From assembly GCA_050729835.1 (NCBI GenBank), contig JBOHLS010000035.1, forward strand, positions 1 through 21,612: 21,612 bases of DNA. The letters are read 5' to 3'. The notes under the pieces were generated by a model. It had not been told where the DNA came from and ran no database searches. It worked only from the letters and a program-made list of their open reading frames with translations. Of the stretch, positions 7,948 through 15,103 are shown piece after piece. Made by a program: the position numbers and the translations under genes. This stretch comes from REEB95 sp050729835. Its GTDB lineage: Bacteria; Pseudomonadota; Alphaproteobacteria; ATCC43930; CGMCC-115725. Position 1 is the stretch's first letter. Every line of letters begins with the position of its first letter.

Positions 7948-9221
7948 CCGGTGTCGTCGTCGGCTTTGCCGGCATGACCCATCTCGGGATTAATTCGGCG
8001 GCCGCGACCGTGGCGCGCGGCTTCGCCGTGGTTGGTTATGACGGAGATGCGGCATTGGTTGCTCGGCTGAAGGCCGGACAACTACCGGTCGTCGAACCCG
8101 GTCTCGACGCGTTGCTGGCGGAAAACGCCGGGCGGCTTTCTTTCACGGCCGAGCCGGGCGATCTCGGCGCTTGCGATGTGGTGTATATTGCGATTGACGT
8201 GCCGACCGACGATCAAGGCCGGAGCGATCTCGGTCCGGTGCGATCCCTGATCGAACGCGTCGTGCCGCGTCTCCGGGCCGACGCCATTCTCGTCGTGCTT
8301 TGCCAGGTGCCGCCCGGTTTTACCCGTGAGCTCGCAGCCCCGCCACATAACAGATTGATTTACCAGGTTGAAACCCTGATTTTCGGGCGGGCGGTTGAAC
8401 GCGCCCTGCACCCCGAGCGGTTCATCGTTGGCTGCGCCGATCCGGCAACGCCGCTGCCGCCGAAATACCGCGCGGTGCTCGAATCTTTCGCCTGTCCGAT
8501 CCTGCTGATGCGTTACGAAAGCGCCGAACTTGCCAAGATCAGCATCAATTTCTGTCTTGTCGCCTCGGTCAGCGTTGCCAATACGCTGGCCGAGCTATGC
8601 GAGACGGTTGACGCCGACTGGTCCGAGATCATTCCGGCGCTGAAGCTCGATCGCCGCATCGGCGAATATAGCTATCTCAATCCCGGCCTCGGCATCGCTG
8701 GCGGTAATCTTGAGCGCGACTTGCGCACCGTGCTCGATCTCGCTGCCGCGCGACGCACCGATGCGGGTGTGGTCAAGGCGTGGCTCGCCAATTCGCAATA
8801 TCGCAAGGATTGGTGCTGGCGCGTGCTGGAGACGCGGCTTTTCGCCGAACATCCGAATGCGCGGGTGGGCGTGCTTGGTCTCGCCTATAAGGAGAATACC
8901 CATTCGACCAAGAATTCGCCGGCGCTTGCGCTGCTCGGCCATCTGCAGGGGTGCAAGGTCCTCGTCTACGACCCCGTCGTGCCGGCTAAGGTCGTGCCTT
9001 TTGCGACGGGCTGCACCACGGCGCTCGATTGCGCCAATGAAACCGACGCCCTAGTTATCGCCACGCCCTGGCCGGAGTTCCGTAATCTGCCGATCGCCGA
9101 ACTGAAGCGGCGCATGGCCGGGCGCATCCTGGTCGATCCGTATCGCATGCTGGACGGGCGCGCTGCCGCCAAGGCGGGCTTCCTGTACCATGCCCTCGGC
9201 ATGCCGCCATTGCAGAGCTGA
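7944..9221 (+). CDS. UDP-glucose/nucleotide-sugar dehydrogenase homolog lacking the catalytic Cys
   Basis: 425 aa, normal length for the UDP-glucose 6-dehydrogenase family. Recognisable are the N-terminal NAD domain (VVVGFAGMTHLGINS), VPTDDQGRSDL, the central helix ELAKISINFCLV with its conserved Lys, and a C-terminal GLAYKENTHSTKNSPAL segment. In active enzymes the central loop reads like PGFGYGGSCFPKD. Here it reads NPGLGIAGGNLERD, so the nucleophilic Cys is Asn (about residue 255) and the Lys is Arg. The standard two-step oxidation through a thiohemiacetal therefore should not work. It may do a single oxidation or epimerisation, or be a binding or regulatory protein. It overlaps the preceding gene by ATGA. 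Confidence 0.82.
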   Translation: MTGVVVGFAGMTHLGINSAAATVARGFAVVGYDGDAALVARLKAGQLPVVEPGLDALLAENAGRLSFTAEPGDLGACDVVYIAIDVPTDDQGRSDLGPVRSLIERVVPRLRADAILVVLCQVPPGFTRELAAPPHNRLIYQVETLIFGRAVERALHPERFIVGCADPATPLPPKYRAVLESFACPILLMRYESAELAKISINFCLVASVSVANTLAELCETVDADWSEIIPALKLDRRIGEYSYLNPGLGIAGGNLERDLRTVLDLAAARRTDAGVVKAWLANSQYRKDWCWRVLETRLFAEHPNARVGVLGLAYKENTHSTKNSPALALLGHLQGCKVLVYDPVVPAKVVPFATGCTTALDCANETDALVIATPWPEFRNLPIAELKRRMAGRILVDPYRMLDGRAAAKAGFLYHALGMPPLQS

Positions 9222-9223
9222 AC

Positions 9224-10117
9224 GTGTTGATCCACGGAAATCTCAGTCCGACGAGGCCCGCGCGCGTCGTGATCATGGGAGCCCAAGGTTTCGTGGGTCA
9301 TGCGATCGCCAGCCGGCTCGAGCGCGATAATGTGCCGGTCGTGCGCCTGTCGCGCCGCGAAATCGACCTGCTTGGGTCTGATGCATCGGCCAAGCTCGCC
9401 GCCAAGCTCCGTCCGGGCGATGCGTTTGTCGCAGTCTCGGCCGCGGTGCCCTGTCGCGACGCGCGCATGCTGCGCGACAACATGACCATAACGCTTGCCA
9501 TGGTCGAAGCGGCGGTGCAAGCGCCACTTGCGCATGTCGTCAACATTAGCTCGGACGCGGTTTACGCCGATGGCCCGCTGCCGCTGACCGAAGATTCGCT
9601 GATGGCGCCGACGAGTCTTCACGGCGCCATGCATTTGGCCCGCGAACTCGCGTTCAAGACCGCGATCAAGGCGCCGCTCGCGATCTTGCGCCCGAGCCTG
9701 CTCTACGGGGCGGGCGATCCGCATAACGGCTATGGGCCCAACCGATTTCGTCGGCTCGCCGCCGAAGGCGAGCCCATCGTGCTGTTCGGCGAGGGCGAGG
9801 AGCGACGCGACCACGTCTTGATCGATGACTTGGCCGAACTCGCGGCGCGCATGCTTTATCGTCGTTCGACTGGCGTGCTCAACATCGCCACTGGCCAGGT
9901 AACGAGCTTCCGCGAGATCGCGGAAGCCGTGGCGCGGCTTTCCGGCAAGGCGATCGTGATCAAGGGCAGTCCGCGCACCGGCTCGATGCCGCATAACGGG
10001 TATCGTCCCTTCGACATAGCCGCTTGCCGCGTCGCATTCCCCGACTTCGCCTATGTCGGGCTCACGGCCGGTCTCGCCAAGGTTTGGCACGGCAAGACCG
10101 GAGGGCGTGGCGTGTGA
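9224..10117 (+). CDS. Divergent NAD-dependent epimerase/dehydratase-like protein (SDR fold, no YxxxK)
   Basis: 297 aa with a GTG start two bases after the previous stop. The fold is extended SDR: VVIMGAQGFVGHAIA (about residues 15-29) is the cofactor loop, VVNISSDAVYAD is the Ser strand, and ILRPSLLYGAGDPHNGYGP and HVLIDDLAEL follow in the right order. The position of the catalytic Tyr-x-x-x-Lys reads HGAMH, placing His at about residues 133 and 137. Both key residues are lost while the surrounding helix (LARELAF) is kept. It may have changed chemistry, such as a dTDP-rhamnose-reductase-like or non-redox role, or be non-catalytic. Its stop overlaps the Nudix start (GTGA). Confidence 0.8.
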   Translation: MLIHGNLSPTRPARVVIMGAQGFVGHAIASRLERDNVPVVRLSRREIDLLGSDASAKLAAKLRPGDAFVAVSAAVPCRDARMLRDNMTITLAMVEAAVQAPLAHVVNISSDAVYADGPLPLTEDSLMAPTSLHGAMHLARELAFKTAIKAPLAILRPSLLYGAGDPHNGYGPNRFRRLAAEGEPIVLFGEGEERRDHVLIDDLAELAARMLYRRSTGVLNIATGQVTSFREIAEAVARLSGKAIVIKGSPRTGSMPHNGYRPFDIAACRVAFPDFAYVGLTAGLAKVWHGKTGGRGV

Positions 10118-10602
10118 GCGGGCCGGCCGACCTTTTCCTGGACGACCAGCTCCCGCTTCGGCCCGGCGATGCGGTGGCGGCGATCCTCCTGTTGCCGGAC
10201 GGACGCTACCTGTTGCAACACCGAGATCGCCGGCCGGGCATCTTCTTTCCAGACCACTGGGGTTGTTTCGGCGGCGCGGTCGACAACTGCGACGCCAGCG
10301 ATCCAGCCGCCCTACGGCGTGAGTTGCACGAGGAACTCGGCCTCGCTCTCGAAAACGACGCTGTGGTCTATTTCTCCGGCTTCACCTTCGACATGCCGTT
10401 TTGCGGAGTCGGATCGATATACCGGACCTTCTTCGAGATTTGCCTCGTCGAAAGTCAGGTTGCGGGGCTCCGCCTCGCCGAAGGCAGCGAATTCGGCGCC
10501 TTCACCACGCGCGAAGCGCTAGGTGGACTCCGACTGACGCCATATGATGCCTTCGCGCTCTGGCTGCATGCCAATCAAGCGCGGCTTCGCCGCCTCGACT
10601 GA
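10114..10602 (+). CDS. Nudix hydrolase domain protein (GDP-mannose hydrolase-like)
   Basis: 162 aa; GTG start overlapping the previous stop, with a GGAGGG Shine-Dalgarno about 10 bases upstream. The Nudix core is visible: AAILLLPDGRYLLQHRD, WGCFGGAVD and RRELHEELGL, which provides the metal-binding REUxEExGU half. The first half of the box is irregular: one extra residue and no canonical Glu before the x7 stretch. Members hydrolyse NDP-X bonds; in polysaccharide loci GDP-mannose mannosyl hydrolases of this size are common. Here it may clear an NDP-sugar by-product or regulate the pool. Only 12 bases separate it from the methyltransferase gene. Confidence 0.8.
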   Translation: MSGPADLFLDDQLPLRPGDAVAAILLLPDGRYLLQHRDRRPGIFFPDHWGCFGGAVDNCDASDPAALRRELHEELGLALENDAVVYFSGFTFDMPFCGVGSIYRTFFEICLVESQVAGLRLAEGSEFGAFTTREALGGLRLTPYDAFALWLHANQARLRRLD

Positions 10603-10614
10603 CCTCATAATCCC

Positions 10615-11268
10615 ATGCCCGAGATCAACCTTCTTGCCAAGCTGCCGCAGACCAAGCGCAACGTGAACGCGCGCGCTACTGCCAAATCGGCCGAGATCAT
10701 CGCAGTCGCGAGGCAATATGGACACGAGTATTTCGACGGCCCGCGCGATTACGGCTATGGTGGCTATCGCTACGACGGACGCTGGATTCCAGTGGCGCGG
10801 GATATCGTCGCGCATTTCAGTTTGAAGCCAAGCGACCGGATTCTTGATGTCGGCTGCGCGAAAGGGTTCCTGGTCAAAGACCTGATGCTGGCCTGCCCGG
10901 GGCTCGAGGCCTTCGGTCTCGACATCTCACAATACGCGCTGATGAATTGCGAGCCGGAAGTGGTGGGCCGGTTGCATCTTGGCACTTGCGAGCAACTGCC
11001 GTTTCCCGACGGAAGCTTCGGCGCGGTCATATCGATCAATACGCTGCATAATTGCGATCGCGCCGGCGTCATCCGTTCCCTCAAGGAAATCCAACGACTT
11101 TCGGGCGGCCGGGCATATGTGCAGGTCGACTCCTATCATGACGAGGAGCAGCGCAAGCAATTTCTTGATTGGGTGCTGACCGCTAAATTCCACGATTACC
11201 CAGCCAAATGGCAGGCGGTCTTTGCCGAAGCCGGCTATACCGGCGACTTTAGTTGGACTCTCGTGTAA
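10615..11268 (+). CDS. Class I SAM-dependent methyltransferase
   Basis: 217 aa. RILDVGCAKGFLVKDL (about residues 74-89) is motif I for SAM binding, FGLDISQYAL is the post-I acidic strand, and EQLPFPDGSFGAVISINTLHN covers motifs II-III of the UbiE/COQ5-like fold. The first 60 residues, rich in Tyr and Gly (YGYGGYRYDGR), are distinctive and could hold the acceptor site. Last gene of the operon: the stop at 11266-11268 is followed after three bases by the terminator hairpin. A methyl group on the sugar or on a lipid/polymer end is the likely product. Acceptor and atom (O, N or C) cannot be inferred. Confidence 0.82.
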   Translation: MPEINLLAKLPQTKRNVNARATAKSAEIIAVARQYGHEYFDGPRDYGYGGYRYDGRWIPVARDIVAHFSLKPSDRILDVGCAKGFLVKDLMLACPGLEAFGLDISQYALMNCEPEVVGRLHLGTCEQLPFPDGSFGAVISINTLHNCDRAGVIRSLKEIQRLSGGRAYVQVDSYHDEEQRKQFLDWVLTAKFHDYPAKWQAVFAEAGYTGDFSWTLV

Positions 11269-11269
11269 C

Positions 11270-12619
11270 TCACAACTGCCAATAGGCCACGCCTGCTGGC
11301 AGTTGTTTTTTGCGCCACATGCCTTTGATGTCGGCGATGAATCCACCGGGCTTGACCAGCCGCGCGAACACGGTGGACTCGAAACACGTATAGAGCCGAT
11401 GCGGCACCGCGCCGACGAGGCAATCGTAGCCGGCGAGGTCTTCCAGGTTGGGCGCGAGCGCGATGCCATACAGTTCCTGGGCCTCGCGTGCATCGGCGAG
11501 CGGGTCATGAACGTCGACCGCGACGCCGCGGCGCCGCAAGCCGGCAACCAGATCCGCGACCTTGGAGTTCCGCAGGTCGGGCACGTTCTCCTTGAACGTG
11601 AGACCAAGAACCAGCGCGCGTGGCTTATCGCGTTGCGCTTGCTTGAGCCGCTCGGCGATCCCGGCGGCAATGAAATCTGCCATGCCGTCGTTAATGCGCC
11701 GCCCAGCGAGGATGACTTCGGGATGCAGGCCTAGATCGGTCGCGCATTGCGCGAGATAGAACGGGTCGACGCCGATGCAATGGCCGCCGACCAGGCCGGG
11801 CTTAAAATCGAGGAAATTCCACTTGGTGGTGGCGGCGTCGAGCACGTCGTAGACCGAGATGCCGAGCCGGCCGCAGATCATCGTCACTTCGTTGACGAAC
11901 GCGATGTTGATGTCGCGTTGCGCGTTCTCAATCGCCTTCGCAGCTTCTGCCACTTTGATCGAGGCGGCGCGGAACACGCCGCCGCGCGTCACTGCGCCGT
12001 AGATCGCCGCCAGCGCCTCGGTTACGTCGGGGGTCTGGCCGGCGACGACCTTCACGATCTGATCGACCGTGTGCACCCAATCGCCGGGATTGGCCCGCTC
12101 GGGCGAATAACCGAGAAAGAAGTCCCGACCGCTGACGAGTCCGGAGGCGCACTCGAGCTCCGTGCCGCAGATGGTTTCGACCACGCCCGGATAGACCGTG
12201 CTTTCGAGTACCACGATCGCGCCAGGTTTCATCCGGCGGCCGACCGTCGCGCAGGCGGTGCGCACCGCGCGCAGGTCGGGCTTGTTGTCGGTATCGACCG
12301 GCGTTGGCACCGTGACGATGAACACATCGGCTCCCGCCATGACCGCGTCGTCGGCGGTGAGTTGCAGAGTCGTATCTTTGAGCTCGGTTGCGCTCAACTC
12401 CGCGGTGCGGTCGTGGCCCGTGCGCAATTCGACGACGCGTGCCGGATCGATATCGAAGCCGATGGTGCGGAAATGCCGCGCCAGCGCGACGGCGAGCGGC
12501 AACCCGACGTAGCCGAGACCGATGACGGCAATGGATGCATCACGTGTCGACATTCGCCGGCAAAGCGCCGCTAGGTCAACACGTGCCAGGGCTGGACCTG
12601 AAGGGCGACTATTATCCAT
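11270..12619 (-). CDS. tviB: UDP-N-acetylhexosamine 6-dehydrogenase-like nucleotide-sugar dehydrogenase (TviB/WbpO type)
   Basis: 449 aa. Motifs in order are IAVIGLGYVGLPLAVALARH for NAD, TVPTPVDTDNKPDL, ESTVYPGVVE, FFLGYSPERANPGD, KVAEAAKAIENAQRDINIA, PGLVGGHCIGVDPFYLA with the catalytic Cys (codon 11779-11777), and LGLTFKENVPDLRNSKV. The GYSPER and GGHCIGVDPFYL wording is typical of TviB/WbpO/WbpA-type enzymes that oxidise UDP-GlcNAc or UDP-GalNAc to the uronic acid. Compared with the operon's own dehydrogenase homolog, this one keeps every catalytic residue. The longer start at 12619 is chosen because DLAALCRRMSTRDA resembles the usual N-terminal helix; an ATG at 12553 is the alternative. 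Convergent with the sugar operon, two bases apart. Confidence 0.85.
   Translation of the reverse strand: MDNSRPSGPALARVDLAALCRRMSTRDASIAVIGLGYVGLPLAVALARHFRTIGFDIDPARVVELRTGHDRTAELSATELKDTTLQLTADDAVMAGADVFIVTVPTPVDTDNKPDLRAVRTACATVGRRMKPGAIVVLESTVYPGVVETICGTELECASGLVSGRDFFLGYSPERANPGDWVHTVDQIVKVVAGQTPDVTEALAAIYGAVTRGGVFRAASIKVAEAAKAIENAQRDINIAFVNEVTMICGRLGISVYDVLDAATTKWNFLDFKPGLVGGHCIGVDPFYLAQCATDLGLHPEVILAGRRINDGMADFIAAGIAERLKQAQRDKPRALVLGLTFKENVPDLRNSKVADLVAGLRRRGVAVDVHDPLADAREAQELYGIALAPNLEDLAGYDCLVGAVPHRLYTCFESTVFARLVKPGGFIADIKGMWRKKQLPAGVAYWQL
11272..11311 (+). terminator. Intrinsic terminator of the sugar operon
   Basis: A perfect 10-base stem, ACAACTGCCA (11272-11281) with TGGCAGTTGT (11297-11306), encloses a 15-base loop and is followed by a run of six T (11306-11311). 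Orientation fits the plus-strand operon. The whole hairpin lies inside the last codons of the convergent minus-strand dehydrogenase gene, whose stop codon is at 11272-11270. Confidence 0.8.
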
Positions 12620-12764
12620 TGTTAATCAAGTGTTCCGAAGGGGCGACAATGGTTGTCGTATCCAATAGCCGGATTGCCCGCCCGTGGGTATCGAAAAACT
12701 TGGCGCGGATGAACGCCGCGTGCCGGACTCGGCCACGGCCAGAAAATGAAAGCGTCAAGCACAT

Positions 12765-13226
12765 TCAAGTTTCAGATACTGCATTGAGTCGCTCTAATCC
12801 CGTCAGGACCGATTGAGGCGGCAAGGCAAGGCCGAACAGGTTGCCGAAGGTGACCAAGGCCCGTTTGGTGGCATTGGTTTCAGCTTCCTTGAGCGCGTTC
12901 TCATGGGCCTCGCCCAGGGTGGCGCCGGTGCCATGGCCGATCCCGGTGCCTTCTCGGGCAACCACAGTCTTGCCGGCCCGCACCTCAATTCGGACCCGCA
13001 CGGCATAGCTGCAGGCTTTGGGGCTGATTCGTGCGTCCTGCCAGACGCATTCGGCTGAGATGGTCTCGCTGTCCCAGCCGTCGAAGCCGAACACCCGGTT
13101 CGCCTCGTCGATGACATGCCATCCCTCGACGTAGGAGAGCGTCAGGCCCCGTTCGGTTCGGGCCTTGACGAACCGCACGTGGAGCTTGCCGGCGAGCTTG
13201 CGGATCTGGGTCTGGGTGAATGCCAT
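12765..13226 (-). CDS. Rad52/22-family single-strand annealing protein
   Basis: 153 aa, matching the conserved N-terminal annealing domain of Rad52 without a C-terminal tail. Key segments are LSYVEGWHVIDEANRVFGFDGW (compare YVEG, ANE and FGFNGW in Rad52), VRVRIEVRAGKTVVAREGTGIG and HENALKEAETNATKRALVTFGNLFG, which ends in the signature KRAL..FGN..G. Rad52-like proteins in bacteria are usually of phage or plasmid origin and anneal ssDNA. The ATG at 13226 has a GAGGA Shine-Dalgarno; the frame is open for 40 codons upstream, but that part looks non-coding. No phage genes flank it, so it appears to be an orphan. Its role here is unknown. Confidence 0.82.
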   Translation of the reverse strand: MAFTQTQIRKLAGKLHVRFVKARTERGLTLSYVEGWHVIDEANRVFGFDGWDSETISAECVWQDARISPKACSYAVRVRIEVRAGKTVVAREGTGIGHGTGATLGEAHENALKEAETNATKRALVTFGNLFGLALPPQSVLTGLERLNAVSET

Positions 13227-13404
13227 CAGCGTGTCCTCACCGAGATGGTGGTGCCGCCGTTGCCGAGAGCGGCACCCGGGATCACTTGGCCGGCATTGAG
13301 GCTCACGAGGATGCGGAGACCGGGTCGTTCGTGTAAGATGTGACACTCAAGTGCGCTAGGTGGGGGTCGCCTTGGCGGCGCCGCTTCGACCTCGATCATT
13401 GCCC

Positions 13405-14145
13405 ATGCCGACTAGAAGTGCCGCCAGTCGAACTGGCGTGTCGCGTCGGAACGGCCTTGCGGCGGCGGGTCTCATTCGGGTTCTCATGATCAGTGTCATC
13501 GTCGGTATGCTCGGCATACCGACGACTGCCCATTCAATCTCCGCCGATGTGACGGAGCAAACGCTGGCGGCGGCCCAAGCGGCTGCTGCGCGGCATGACT
13601 ATGCAGCCGAACGCAAGCTGCTGCTGCCATTGGCCGAGCAGGGATCTGCCGTGGCCCAGTACAACCTGGGTATCATCTATGCGAAAGGCGAGGGTGTGCC
13701 GACGGATTACCCGCAAGCAGTCCACTGGTTCCGCGAAGCGGCTGACCAAGAATTAGCCCCCGCGCAGTACGCGATGGGCCTCGCATACGCGCACGGTCAG
13801 GGCGTTCCGAAGGACAATGCGCAGGCCCTCCGCTGGCTGCGCCTCGCGGCTCAGCAAGGGAACGCCTTGGCGCAAGCGGGCCTGAAGATCATGATCGCCA
13901 ACGGCTACGGGGCAGAACCATCACCTGCGGCAGTCGCAGGAACAAAAAGCCCATGGGGGCGTACGATGGATAGACTGGTGGCCGGCATCGGCAGCGTGTG
14001 GTGCTCCAGCTTGGACTCGCTTGGAGCGCACGCGGAACCTGGTTGCGAGCCATCCAATCTGACGCACACCGGACTCGATGTCCTCCTTGTCGCGCTCCTC
14101 GCGCTGTTAGGCGGCGGTGCGTTGGCCATTTTTATGATCAAATAG
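13405..14145 (+). CDS. Sel1-like repeat protein with N-terminal signal/anchor and C-terminal membrane segment
   Basis: About 246 aa from the ATG at 13405; a GTG at 13360 and an ATG at 13486 are in-frame alternatives. Basic residues followed by a hydrophobic run (VLMISVIVGMLGIPTTAHS) form a signal peptide or anchor. Two Sel1-like repeats follow at about residues 80-150, with AVAQYNLGIIYAKGEGV, APAQYAMGLAYAHGQGV and WLRLAAQQGNALAQ. A low-complexity linker precedes a C-terminal transmembrane segment (LLVALLALLGGGALAIFMI). Sel1 repeats are TPR-like protein-interaction solenoids, frequent in periplasmic or surface proteins of this group. Partner unknown; it stands alone between the Rad52-like gene and a small membrane peptide. 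Confidence 0.8.
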   Translation: MPTRSAASRTGVSRRNGLAAAGLIRVLMISVIVGMLGIPTTAHSISADVTEQTLAAAQAAAARHDYAAERKLLLPLAEQGSAVAQYNLGIIYAKGEGVPTDYPQAVHWFREAADQELAPAQYAMGLAYAHGQGVPKDNAQALRWLRLAAQQGNALAQAGLKIMIANGYGAEPSPAAVAGTKSPWGRTMDRLVAGIGSVWCSSLDSLGAHAEPGCEPSNLTHTGLDVLLVALLALLGGGALAIFMIK

Positions 14146-14289
14146 AGACGATCGTTCGAGTTGCTGGGGGTTGCCCCGCCCGGATCCGGCATCACCCTCG
14201 GATACCCCGCCAACGCGCGCCGCGACGCCGAGCAGCACGAGAAGCCCGCGCGTCGCGATCTAAACGAGGGGCAAGGTGTGTGACGTCGA

Positions 14290-14385
14290 TCAACGGCGTC
14301 GCCGAACGCGGCCGCGCGCCGGTCGCGCCAGATAGACCAGCATCACCACCACAGCGACCACCAACAGGACGAAGAAGCCCAGCAT
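14290..14385 (-). CDS. Small membrane peptide of 31 aa
   Basis: Minus-strand ATG at 14385, stop TGA at 14292-14290. An AGAGG Shine-Dalgarno lies 6 bases before the start. The peptide starts MLGFFVLLVVAVVVMLVYLA, a single hydrophobic span of about 19 residues, and ends in a strongly basic tail (RGRVRRRR) that would sit in the cytosol. This is the layout of many single-pass micropeptides in Proteobacteria. It is below common gene-finder size limits. No homolog is recognised; function unknown. The convergent Sel1-repeat gene ends 145 bases away. Confidence 0.5.
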   Translation of the reverse strand: MLGFFVLLVVAVVVMLVYLARPARGRVRRRR

Positions 14386-14518
14386 GTTGACCTCTTGGAA
14401 ACATTTTTGAATTTGCTCGTCCAAAAGTAAATCAGATCGGCTTGGCTAGTTAAGCGATAGAATGCGGTGCCAGCGGTGAAACCCTGGCTCGCGGAGAATA
14501 ATCACAGGGAGGCCTAGC

Positions 14519-14812
14519 ATGATGACGTTTATCTGTTATCTGAGGTTCACCGAACAGGGCGCCAAAGCGATCAAGGATGTTGCGAAGCGATACGAGGCGA
14601 GCAAGGCGCTGGTTCAGAAGCTCGGTGGTCGGATGGTTTGCGCCTATGTCACGACCGGGAAATACGACGCCATCTCGGTGATCGAGATGCCGAACGGCGA
14701 CGCCATGGCGAAATATTCGGCGACCCTGGGGGCGAGAGGCTTCGTGCGGACGACGACAGTACGGGGGTTTACGCCCGAGGAGTTCGGCAAACTCGTCGCC
14801 GATATCGGTTAA
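14519..14812 (+). CDS. GYD-domain protein
   Basis: 97 aa, the normal length for GYD-domain proteins. An AGGGAGG Shine-Dalgarno precedes tandem ATG codons at 14519 and 14522. The family signature is visible as VTTGKYDAISVIEMPNGDAM, where the GxYD turn gives the family its name, after a strand FICYLRFTEQGAK. The C-terminal VRTTTVRGFTPEEFGKLVADI is also typical. GYD proteins form ferredoxin-like alpha/beta dimers. No enzymatic activity is established for them. The gene seems to be transcribed alone. Confidence 0.85.
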   Translation: MMTFICYLRFTEQGAKAIKDVAKRYEASKALVQKLGGRMVCAYVTTGKYDAISVIEMPNGDAMAKYSATLGARGFVRTTTVRGFTPEEFGKLVADIG

Positions 14813-14832
14813 TCGGAGCCGTAGGGAACAAG

Positions 14833-14862
14833 ACCCGGGACCGTCGCAGGGCGGTCTCGGGT
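14833..14862 (+). terminator. Possible hairpin downstream of the GYD gene
   Basis: ACCCGGGACCG (14833-14843) pairs with CGGTCTCGGGT (14852-14862) apart from one base, 20 bases after the GYD stop codon. It lacks a T run, so it is at best a Rho-assisted terminator or an mRNA-protecting stem. The rest of 14863-15103 shows no gene I can support. Confidence 0.3.
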
Positions 14863-15103
14863 GCCGCTGAGAACCTGCTTTCGCTGGTCAAATTCGTTGA
14901 TACGCAGCGCCGTTTGGGTCGGAATATCGCTTGCGTTCTGGGACTCCGGCGGGGCCAGTGCCCCAGCGGGGGTGCGTCAAGTTTCGAACGGACCCCATCC
15001 TGGGGCAACGGTTGCTCCTTCGAGGGCGTATATTCCTGTGCCGCACTGTCGTCGGCGGGCTCGGAATTTCGGGGTTCAGGTTCGAACCGGGGCTGGTCTC
15101 ACG

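Noticed and set aside
8966..10090. Minus-strand open frame (374 codons) opposite the dehydrogenase-like and SDR-like genes
   Set aside because: It spans two real genes and their junction, has no domain signature and is explained by third-position GC bias.
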